From Bacteroidia bacterium (GTDB taxonomy: Bacteria; Bacteroidota; Bacteroidia; UKL13-3): a DNA stretch of 5,446 nt. The number at the start of each line of letters is the position of its first letter. The first letter of the stretch is position 1. The notes beneath the pieces are model-generated. The model was not told where the DNA came from. It saw only the letters and a program-made list of their open reading frames with translations, and made no database searches. The DNA lies in NCBI GenBank assembly GCA_022402405.1, contig JAKRSG010000356.1, positions 1-5,446 on the forward strand. Direction: 5' to 3'. Both the position numbers and the translations under genes were made by a program. Shown here piece by piece: positions 1 through 5,032 of the stretch.

Positions 1-446
1 CAGAGCTTTTTAACTATCCTTTTGTGCATTTAACGGGTCATGGAAACATTGTTTTCTCTGAACAGGAAGCCAAAAATTTGCGCAACTATTTATTGGCAGG
101 CGGCTTTCTACATGCAGATGATAACTATGGTCTCGATAAGTTTTTTAGGCGCGAAATGAAAAAGGTTTTTCCAGAATTAAGCTTTGTAGAATTACCTTTT
201 AACCACCCTATTTATCAAAAGCCCTTCTCGTTTAGCAATGGCTTACCTAAAGTGCACGAGCACGACAATAAGCCTTCGCAAGGATTTGGATTAATATACG
301 AAGGAAGACTGCTGTGCTTCTACAGTTACGAGTGCGATTTAGGCAATGGTTGGGAAGACAAAGAAGTACACAACGACCCAGAACCCGTGAGGCAAAAAGC
401 CCTACAAATGGGTGCAAACATTGTGAGTTATGCTTTTATGAAATAG
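1..446 (+). CDS. DUF4159 family protein, C-terminal part (5' end outside window)
   Basis: The frame is open from the left edge (first full codon at base 3) to the TAG at 444-446, giving 147 visible residues. The reading before the first GTG (ELFNYPF) continues directly into the conserved-looking block HLTGHGNIVFSEQE, then NLRNYLLAGGFLHADDNYG, which I recognise as the core of DUF4159 proteins. These have a class-I glutamine-amidotransferase-like fold, and Bacteroidota members are usually about 210-220 residues with an N-terminal signal peptide. If so, roughly 70 residues including the signal are missing here, and the GTG at 24 is internal rather than the start. Biochemical function of the family is not established; it often sits near MoxR-ATPase/DUF58 gene groups, which cannot be seen here. 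The gene converges on pntB with one base between the two stop codons, so no terminator fits between them. Family assignment is by motif memory, fairly sure. Confidence 0.85.
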   Translation, partial: ELFNYPFVHLTGHGNIVFSEQEAKNLRNYLLAGGFLHADDNYGLDKFFRREMKKVFPELSFVELPFNHPIYQKPFSFSNGLPKVHEHDNKPSQGFGLIYEGRLLCFYSYECDLGNGWEDKEVHNDPEPVRQKALQMGANIVSYAFMK

Positions 447-447
447 T

Positions 448-1905
448 TTACCCAAGCGCCTTAATCTCATTAACCAATTCGGTTAGTGCTTTTTTGGCAT
501 CCCCAAACAACATGCTGGTTTTTGGTTTAAAGAACAACTCATTCTCAATGCCAGCATAACCTGCTTTCATGGAGCGCTTATTTACAATAACGTTAGCTGC
601 ATTTTCTACATCCAAAATAGGCATTCCGTAAATAGGCGAATTAGGATCTGTTTTGGCAGCAGGATTTACCACATCATTAGCACCCACAACCAATACTACA
701 TCAGTAGTAGTAAACTCTGGATTAATCTCTTCCATCTCCACTAGCTTATCGTAGCTAACATTACTCTCTGCTAATAACACATTCATGTGCCCTGGCATTC
801 TACCTGCAACAGGATGAATAGCGTATTTAACCTCAACACCTTCCGCTTCTAACAGTAATTCTAAATCGTGCACCACATGTTGAGCTTGCGCAACCGCCAA
901 ACCATAACCTGGCACAATCACCACCTTTTTTGCATAGCGCATTAATATGGCTGCATCGCTGGCAGTAACTTCTTTGGTGCTCCCTTGAAAACTACTGCTT
1001 GAGGCCGCTTCGCCTTTTGCTCCCCCACCAAAATTCCCTATAAGCACATTTAGCAACGAACGATTCATGGCATTACACATAACAATGGTTAGTAAGGTTC
1101 CGGCTGAACCAACCAATATACCACCCACCAACATTACTTTGTTATCGTATAAGAAACCACCGAAAGCAGCAGCCACACCTGTAAACGAATTAAGCAATGA
1201 AATAACAACTGGCATATCTGCACCACCAATTGGCAATACAAACAAAATACCATATAACAGCGACAAAGCTAACACTAGATAAAAGAACATATTAGCATTC
1301 TCCGGACTACCGCCCATAACCATGTATGCAAAAGCTACAATAACCAGCAATAGACCTATGTTTATAAACTGTTGCTGACCCAAACTCTTATCTTTAACCT
1401 TACCACTCAATTTTCCCCAAGCTACCATACTACCCGAGAAGGATACAGAACCAATGATCATTCCCAACAAAATAATAATCAACTTACCCGTTAAGGCTTC
1501 CGAAAAACCCGGCGTTAAAGCCATAGCCGCAGCCATTGGTTCAGACAGAGAGTGACTTAAATGTTGGAACTCAATGATAGAAATGAGCATGGCACACGCG
1601 CCACCCATTCCGTTAAATAAGCTTACCATTTCTGGCATGGCCGTCATTTGTACTTTTTTGGCCGCTAAGAACCCCAAAAAAGTACCAATTGCCAAGGCGG
1701 CAAATATGTAACCCAAATTATGCAAATGCGCGCCGGAGGCAGGATTTACATACAAGAAAATGGTGGCAAAAATGGCCAAACCCATTCCAAACGCCGCAAT
1801 TAAATTGCCCTTACGAGCCGTAGCAGGATTACCTAAGAACTTTAAGCCCACAATAAAAGTGATGGAGGCAAGTAAGTAGATTAGTTGTAGTATATTGTTT
1901 TCCAT
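448..1905 (-). CDS. pntB: NAD(P) transhydrogenase, beta subunit (membrane domain plus NADP-binding domain)
   Basis: This is the beta subunit of proton-translocating nicotinamide nucleotide transhydrogenase, an inner-membrane complex transferring hydride between NAD(H) and NADP(H) coupled to proton movement. It has 485 residues, close to the usual 460-490. Residues 1-290 form a multi-helix membrane domain with the signatures MPEMVSLFNGMGG (90-102) and GGADMPVVISLLNSFTG (227-243); Asp230 in the second is the expected conserved acid. A Ser/Gly-rich linker (about 293-311) leads to the NADP-binding domain III, with PGYGLAVAQAQ (332-342), HPVAGRMPGHMNVLLAE (364-380), GANDVVNPAA (408-417) and KRSMKAGYAGIEN (443-455). 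The ATG at 1905 gives a natural hydrophobic N-terminus; no Shine-Dalgarno is visible. It is the last gene of the pntAA-pntAB-(four-helix)-pntB operon. Asn98 occupies the place of the proton-pathway histidine of the E. coli protein (His91), as in other split-type enzymes. Confidence 0.97.
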   Translation of the reverse strand: MENNILQLIYLLASITFIVGLKFLGNPATARKGNLIAAFGMGLAIFATIFLYVNPASGAHLHNLGYIFAALAIGTFLGFLAAKKVQMTAMPEMVSLFNGMGGACAMLISIIEFQHLSHSLSEPMAAAMALTPGFSEALTGKLIIILLGMIIGSVSFSGSMVAWGKLSGKVKDKSLGQQQFINIGLLLVIVAFAYMVMGGSPENANMFFYLVLALSLLYGILFVLPIGGADMPVVISLLNSFTGVAAAFGGFLYDNKVMLVGGILVGSAGTLLTIVMCNAMNRSLLNVLIGNFGGGAKGEAASSSSFQGSTKEVTASDAAILMRYAKKVVIVPGYGLAVAQAQHVVHDLELLLEAEGVEVKYAIHPVAGRMPGHMNVLLAESNVSYDKLVEMEEINPEFTTTDVVLVVGANDVVNPAAKTDPNSPIYGMPILDVENAANVIVNKRSMKAGYAGIENELFFKPKTSMLFGDAKKALTELVNEIKALG

Positions 1906-1914
1906 AAAAATTTA

Positions 1915-1942
1915 AAATTCTAAATCCGAAATCCGAAATTCG
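1915..1942 (+). repeat. Heptamer tandem array between the four-helix bundle gene and pntB
   Basis: Four consecutive 7-base units are visible on the plus strand: AAATTCT, AAATCCG, AAATCCG, AAATTCG. Further degenerate copies follow (AAATCGAAATCC around 1957-1968). The array fills the 83-base gap upstream of pntB, ending about 10 bases from its ATG. In phase, the units fit the consensus AATYCKW that also describes the arrays at 2382-2409 (opposite strand) and 2782-2809. No function is known to me. Confidence 0.85.
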
Positions 1943-1988
1943 AAAAAGGCTTTTCTAAAATCGAAATCCAACCTATTTTTTTGTTTAT

Positions 1989-2360
1989 TTAATTTTCAGC
2001 TTTTTGAGTTAATTTTTTTAAAATATTACCAAGGATTAACATAAGCTCATGCGCCTCCTGTGCAAGTTTATCTTTTTCTATATCTAAATCTTTATTACCA
2101 TTTGTATCTAAAAGCATAAGCCAATATCTACTTTCCTTAGCCTCTTTTCTACAAATTCTTATTTTCATTAATTTATCCCGTTCTCCCAAACTATCGTTGG
2201 CCTCAATATAATTTGCCCCAACAGAACCAGACGACCGAATTAACTGTTTTCCATCTTCTTGATTATTTAGGCTATAAGGCATTTTTTTTACAAACCTTCT
2301 TACTGCCAATGAAAACTGAAATGTTCGCGCCTCTAAATCATAAATTTTGGGGTTGTTCAT
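1989..2360 (-). CDS. Four-helix bundle protein, 23S rRNA intervening-sequence (S23) family
   Basis: This is a 123-residue protein with the hallmark segments of the S23/IVS four-helix bundle family: EDGKQLIRSSGSVGANYIEAN (35-55) and KIRICRKEAKESRYWL (66-81), and alternating helical stretches to the end. The family is named for open reading frames inside intervening sequences of some 23S rRNA genes (for example Leptospira). Related small bundles form pentameric barrels and include the Avd accessory protein of diversity-generating retroelements, which binds nucleic acid. Its role outside rRNA is unknown. The length is full and no frameshift is seen. The ATG at 2360 is the most upstream start and directly follows a repeat-rich 40-base gap. 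It lies inside the pnt operon but has no evident link to transhydrogenation. By hand count it is about 32% GC, against 40-52% in three 60-base samples of pntB, which suggests separate acquisition. Family call is strong; function unknown. Confidence 0.92.
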   Translation of the reverse strand: MNNPKIYDLEARTFQFSLAVRRFVKKMPYSLNNQEDGKQLIRSSGSVGANYIEANDSLGERDKLMKIRICRKEAKESRYWLMLLDTNGNKDLDIEKDKLAQEAHELMLILGNILKKLTQKAEN

Positions 2361-2381
2361 AGGATTAGAATTTTAGTTTTT

Positions 2382-2409
2382 AGAATTTAGGATTTAGAAT
2401 TTAGGATTT
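2382..2409 (-). repeat. Heptamer tandem array overlapping the end of pntAB
   Basis: On the plus strand the units are AGAATTT, AGGATTT, AGAATTT, AGGATTT (a 14-base dimer twice). On the minus strand they read AAATCCT, AAATTCT, AAATCCT, AAATTCT, followed by decayed copies down to about 2361. The array covers nearly all of the 40-base pntAB/four-helix gap and extends into pntAB, supplying its stop codon (2401-2403) and most of its last two sense codons. The units match the AATYCKW family of the other two arrays but lie on the opposite strand. Confidence 0.85.
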
Positions 2410-2697
2410 CTTCTTCTTAAACATTTCCAGCATCCTATCCGTCACCACAAAGCCTCCCACCACATTTAGTGTTCCAAGGATTACGGCAAAGAAACCTAAG
2501 ATAATGGAGATAATACTCTCCGCTTCGCCCATTACGATAATGGAGCCTATAATTACCACTCCATGAATAGCATTCGCTCCACTCATTAAGGGAGTGTGTA
2601 ACACACTTGGTACATGACCAATTAATTCTATACCCACAAATATCATCAAGACAATGAGGTACACAAGCTCTAAGTTTTCTGTTATTATTTGTAACAT
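2401..2697 (-). CDS. pntAB: NAD(P) transhydrogenase, small membrane alpha-2 subunit
   Basis: This is the small membrane subunit of three-gene (split-alpha) transhydrogenases, equivalent to the C-terminal membrane part of E. coli PntA. At 98 residues it is in the normal range for the split form. Three hydrophobic segments are visible at about 11-30, 43-57 and 62-86. The conserved block HVPSVLHTPLMSGANAIHG (28-46) is diagnostic. His45, in the NAIHG motif, is the likely counterpart of the alpha-2 histidine implicated in proton transfer in the Thermus enzyme (inference by motif). The lysine-rich tail KKKKS lies where the helix should exit to the cytoplasm. The ATG at 2697 sits 8 bases downstream of an octamer repeat array, without a Shine-Dalgarno. 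The stop codon and last residues lie within the heptamer array. It is separated from pntAA by 114 repeat-filled bases and from pntB by the four-helix bundle gene. Confidence 0.95.
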   Translation of the reverse strand: MLQIITENLELVYLIVLMIFVGIELIGHVPSVLHTPLMSGANAIHGVVIIGSIIVMGEAESIISIILGFFAVILGTLNVVGGFVVTDRMLEMFKKKKS

Positions 2698-2705
2698 AAT
2701 TTTTT

Positions 2706-2760
2706 GTTTAATCGTTTATCTGTTTAATCGTTTATGCGTTTAATCGTTTAGGGTTTAAGG
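2706..2760 (+). repeat. Octamer array GTTTANNN (three 16-base repeats) upstream of pntAB
   Basis: The core GTTTAATCGTTTA occurs exactly three times at a 16-base spacing (2706-2718, 2722-2734, 2738-2750). Each is itself two octamers of the form GTTTANNN: GTTTAATC, GTTTATCT, GTTTAATC, GTTTATGC, GTTTAATC, then the decayed GTTTAGG and GTTTAAGG to 2760. There are no spacers, so it is not a CRISPR array. In the operon mRNA it is the leader immediately before the pntAB start codon, reading as AAACGATT-type units. Confidence 0.88.
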
Positions 2761-2781
2761 TTGAGATTAATTAATAAAAAG

Positions 2782-2809
2782 AATCCGTAATCCGTAATTC
2801 GTAATTCGT
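2782..2809 (+). repeat. Heptamer tandem array abutting the pntAA stop codon
   Basis: Four perfect-phase units are visible: AATCCGT, AATCCGT, AATTCGT, AATTCGT. A partial AATTA then runs into the pntAA stop codon (2812-2814). It is the same AATYCKW family as the arrays at 1915-1942 and 2382-2409. Together with the octamer array it fills most of the 114-base pntAA-pntAB gap; the remaining bases (2761-2781) are AT-rich with no recognised signal. Confidence 0.88.
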
Positions 2810-2811
2810 AA

Positions 2812-3912
2812 TTACCTCAAAATTCTCCCATCATGGCAAATCAAAGTCCCTTTAGTAATCTCCTCTTCAAACTCCCATTTAAAGGCTTCTTTGGTGGCGA
2901 GGTGATTGAGTAAATTTTGAATATTCTTAGCATACAGCTCACTGGCATTTTGAGGCAAGGTAGCAGGTAAGTTGGCCGGACCAATAATCTGAACACCATG
3001 TTTAATAACGGTTTTATCAGGCTCGCTCAATTCACAATTACCACCTTGTTCTACTGCCATATCTACAATAACACTACCCAATTTCATTTGCTTAACTTGC
3101 TCTTCTGTTATAAGTACTGGAGCCTTTTTGCCCATAACTAATGCAGTGGTTATAACCAAATCTGCCATAAACAAACTCTTGTTTACTGCTTCTTTTTGTT
3201 TGGCTAAATATTCGGCCGAAACCTCTTTAGCATAACCACCTTCTACCTTGGCAGCCTCATCCGATTTTACCTCAATAAACTTACCGCCCAAACTCTCTAC
3301 TTGCTCTTTGGTTTCTGGTCGCACATCGCTTACCTCAACTATAGCACCTAAACGCTTGGCGGTAGCCACCGCTTGCAATCCGGCCACACCCGCACCATAA
3401 ATAAGCACACGTGCAGGAGTAACCGTACCCGCAGCTGTCATAAGTAAAGGAAAAATTTTACCCATGTTAGCAGCACCTAAAATAACCGCTTTATAGCCTG
3501 CCAAGTTAGCTTGAGAACTCAAGGCATCCATGTTTTGCGCGCGCGATATACGCGGAATCGCATCCATGCTAAAAGCACTTATTTTTTTGGCATTTAACTT
3601 CTCAATAAGAGCCGGATTAAACGCTGCATATAAATAAGAAATCAACACACTAGAAGTAGGCAATAATTCTATCTCAGCATCTGTGGGTGCATTTACTTTG
3701 GCTACTATTTCGGCCTGAGCCAACACTGCCGCTTGGGAAGCAACTGTACATCCTACTTTTTGATAAGCCTCATCGCTAAAATTGGAGGCATAGCCCGCAT
3801 TCGTTTCTACCAGAACTTCATGTCCGCTTTTAATTAATTGCTGAGCCACCTGCGGCGTTATGGCCACCCTATTCTCTGCATGTTTAGTTTCTTTTATAAT
3901 AGCAATCTTCAT
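2812..3912 (-). CDS. pntAA: NAD(P) transhydrogenase, NAD-binding alpha-1 subunit
   Basis: This is the soluble domain I subunit of transhydrogenase, which binds NAD(H) on the cytoplasmic face and exchanges hydride with the NADP domain of PntB. It is 366 residues, full length for the split form (about 370-385). Visible features are the alanine-dehydrogenase-like N-terminus MKIAIIKETKHAENRVAITP (1-20), the loop RISRAQNMDALSS (121-133) with the Arg121/Gln126/Asp129 set expected near the nicotinamide, the Rossmann glycine motif GAGVAG (173-178) followed by VSDVRPETKEQVESLGGKF (194-212), and ITTALVMGKKAPVLI (254-268) with DMAVEQGGNCELSE (284-297). The ATG at 3912 starts exactly where the family begins. 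It is the first gene of the operon. A convincing promoter was not found in the 89 bases shared with the divergent deacetylase gene. The C-terminus stops before any membrane segment, which pntAB supplies. Confidence 0.97.
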   Translation of the reverse strand: MKIAIIKETKHAENRVAITPQVAQQLIKSGHEVLVETNAGYASNFSDEAYQKVGCTVASQAAVLAQAEIVAKVNAPTDAEIELLPTSSVLISYLYAAFNPALIEKLNAKKISAFSMDAIPRISRAQNMDALSSQANLAGYKAVILGAANMGKIFPLLMTAAGTVTPARVLIYGAGVAGLQAVATAKRLGAIVEVSDVRPETKEQVESLGGKFIEVKSDEAAKVEGGYAKEVSAEYLAKQKEAVNKSLFMADLVITTALVMGKKAPVLITEEQVKQMKLGSVIVDMAVEQGGNCELSEPDKTVIKHGVQIIGPANLPATLPQNASELYAKNIQNLLNHLATKEAFKWEFEEEITKGTLICHDGRILR

Positions 3913-3940
3913 TTGTTAAACCATTAACGATTGTGTTACT

Positions 3941-3973
3941 TTGACAACCTAATTTGCTTCAATTATACATTTA
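3941..3973 (+). promoter_or_regulatory. Candidate Bacteroidota-type promoter for the deacetylase-like gene
   Basis: TTG at 3941-3943 is followed after 22 bases by TACATTTA (3966-3973), 7 of 8 with the TAnnTTTG -7 element of Bacteroidota. Transcription would begin around 3979-3981, leaving a leader of about 20 bases before the ATG at 4002. The spacing is identical to the stronger candidate at 4978-5010. The call rests on consensus matching in AT-rich DNA only. Confidence 0.45.
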
Positions 3974-4001
3974 AAATTCAATTTTCTTACTAATTTATAT
4001 C

Positions 4002-4904
4002 ATGTTTAAAATTGCCTTTTCTCCTTTATATCAGCATCCTTTGCCGGCAGGACATAGATTTCCCATGGAAAAATATGAGCTAATACCCAAGCAACTTTTA
4101 TACGAAGGCATTATTACAGAAAACGATTTATTTGAACCTAAATTGGCTCAGACCGAAGATATATTACATACACATACCAAAGAATATATTGAACAATTAG
4201 AGAACTTAAGCATAGACCCATCGCATGTAAGACGCATAGGATTTCCCTTATCAAAAGAATTGGTTGAACGCGAAAAATGTTTGATACAAGGCACGCTAGA
4301 CTGCGCCCATTTTGCCTTACAAGATGGCATATCTATGAACATTGCAGGAGGCACCCATCATGCATTTGCCAATCGTGGCGAAGGATTTTGCCTGTTTAAC
4401 GATATGGCATTTGCGGCAAACATGTTATTGGTTCAGCAAAAAGTTAAGAGGATATTAATAGTAGACTTAGACGTACACCAAGGAAATGGAACAGCTGCCA
4501 TTTTTAAAAATGATGAACGTGTATTTACTTTTAGCATGCATGGTGGCGACAATTATCCATTCCATAAAGAGCAATCAGATTTAGATATTCCGCTGCGTGC
4601 AGGAACAGAAGATAAAGAGTATTTGAACTTGTTGGAAAAACATTTTCCGGAAGTAATAAACAAGTTTAAACCTGAGTTTATTTTTTACCTATGCGGAGTA
4701 GATGTGTTGACTAGCGACAAGCTTGGCAAACTAAATTTATCGATGGATGCCTGCAAAAAACGCGATGAATTGATTTTTAAAACAGCCAAAACAAAACAAA
4801 TTCCGGTTGCTTGTGCCATGGGAGGAGGCTATTCTCCGAGGATTTCGGATATTGTCGATGCTCATTGCCAAACTTTTAAAGTGGCACTAAATATTTTTTT
4901 CTAA
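4002..4904 (+). CDS. Histone-deacetylase-like (arginase/deacetylase fold) zinc hydrolase
   Basis: This is a 300-residue member of the HDAC/AcuC/acetylpolyamine amidohydrolase superfamily, cytoplasmic (no signal peptide). Its motifs are complete: GGTHHAF (116-122) with the tandem active-site histidines His119/His120, GEGFCLFND (126-134), VDLDVHQGNG (154-163) with zinc ligands Asp157 and His159, CGVDVLTSDKLG (231-242) with the third zinc ligand Asp234, and GGGY (274-277) with the transition-state tyrosine Tyr277. Catalytic activity as a deacylase is therefore expected. The compact length and the CGVD..SDKLG block fit the bacterial branch near class IV (HDAC11-like) enzymes better than AcuC. The substrate (acetyl-lysine protein, acetylpolyamine or fatty-acyl group) cannot be read from sequence. 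The ATG at 4002 gives the family N-terminus (FSPLYQHPLPAGHRFP). It is divergent from pntAA and is the only gene before the acidic protein, which has its own promoter candidate. Confidence 0.95.
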   Translation: MFKIAFSPLYQHPLPAGHRFPMEKYELIPKQLLYEGIITENDLFEPKLAQTEDILHTHTKEYIEQLENLSIDPSHVRRIGFPLSKELVEREKCLIQGTLDCAHFALQDGISMNIAGGTHHAFANRGEGFCLFNDMAFAANMLLVQQKVKRILIVDLDVHQGNGTAAIFKNDERVFTFSMHGGDNYPFHKEQSDLDIPLRAGTEDKEYLNLLEKHFPEVINKFKPEFIFYLCGVDVLTSDKLGKLNLSMDACKKRDELIFKTAKTKQIPVACAMGGGYSPRISDIVDAHCQTFKVALNIFF

Positions 4905-4911
4905 AATATTT
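4889..4911 (+). terminator. AT-only hairpin at the end of the deacetylase gene (possible weak terminator)
   Basis: AAATATTTT (4889-4897) and AAAATATTT (4903-4911) form a perfect 9-base stem with a 5-base loop (TTTCT). It spans the TAA at 4902-4904. There is no G-C pair and no clear T-run after it, so termination would be weak at best. Confidence 0.25.
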
Positions 4912-4960
4912 TCAAGGTATTGATTTTTTAAAATTTGAAAGTTTATTTCACGGCATGAAC

Positions 4961-4978
4961 AGGAAAGTTTTTTTTCCT
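4961..4978. repeat. Short inverted repeat touching the -33 element of the acidic-protein promoter
   Basis: AGGAAA (4961-4966) and TTTCCT (4973-4978) are exact inverted copies separated by 6 bases (GTTTTT). The right arm reaches the TTG of the promoter candidate at 4978. It could be an operator or a chance structure of purine/pyrimidine tracts. Confidence 0.3.
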
Positions 4979-5010
4979 TGACATTTTAAAAATTTTAACG
5001 CTTAAATTTG
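4978..5010 (+). promoter_or_regulatory. Bacteroidota-type promoter for the small acidic protein gene
   Basis: TTG at 4978-4980 is followed after 22 bases by TAAATTTG (5003-5010), a perfect match to TAnnTTTG. The expected start is about 5016-5018, giving a short leader of about 15 bases, A-rich (AGAGAGAAAAAAATC), before the ATG at 5033. A perfect -7 element at the right distance makes this the most credible promoter in the window. Confidence 0.7.
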
Positions 5011-5032
5011 TAGAGAGAAAAAAATCAGCAGC

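Larger units (their letters stand above)
1915..2409. mobile_element. Candidate IVS-like insertion: four-helix bundle gene bracketed by inverted heptamer arrays
   Basis: The segment contains one gene (four-helix bundle protein) flanked by arrays in inverted orientation. AAATTCTAAATCC occurs exactly at 1915-1927 on the plus strand and at 2390-2402 on the minus strand. Allowing two mismatches and one G-U pair, 1915-1938 and 2379-2402 could pair over 24 positions (22 paired) in the operon mRNA, looping out the gene. The gene separates pntAB from pntB, which are adjacent in ordinary pnt operons, and it is about 32% GC by hand count. No target-site duplication was found and no transposase is present. 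That this is a mobile unit is inference. Simple convergence of low-complexity intergenic repeats is the main alternative. Confidence 0.35.

Noticed and set aside
24..26. GTG as the start of the left-edge gene
   Set aside because: The frame is open to the window edge and the residues before it (NYPF) continue the conserved block into HLTGHGN, so the gene starts upstream of the window.
314..559. Plus-strand open frame across the DUF4159/pntB junction
   Set aside because: It lies out of frame inside two well-supported genes, has no family resemblance and is Arg/Ser-rich as expected from frame-shifted coding DNA.
1067..1282. Plus-strand open frame opposite pntB
   Set aside because: It is antisense to the conserved membrane domain of pntB, with no promoter or recognisable domain.
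1943..1956. Terminator-like AAAAAGGCTTTTCT between the four-helix bundle gene and pntB
   Set aside because: The palindrome leaves almost no loop and no T-run follows on the operon strand, so it does not look like a working terminator.
1906..2415. Target-site duplication flanking the four-helix bundle segment
   Set aside because: I compared bases just outside 1915 and 2409 and found no convincing short direct repeat; the low-complexity ends also blur any boundary.
2705..2752. CRISPR-like direct repeats
   Set aside because: The three 16-base repeats are directly adjacent with no spacers, so this is a tandem repeat.
3913..4001. Minus-strand promoter for the pnt operon
   Set aside because: TATAATTG and TAGGTTGT resemble the -7 element, but neither has a TTG at a sensible distance upstream, so I could not support a position.
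4148..4354. Minus-strand open frame opposite the deacetylase-like gene
   Set aside because: It is antisense to conserved HDAC motifs and looks like a shadow of that gene.
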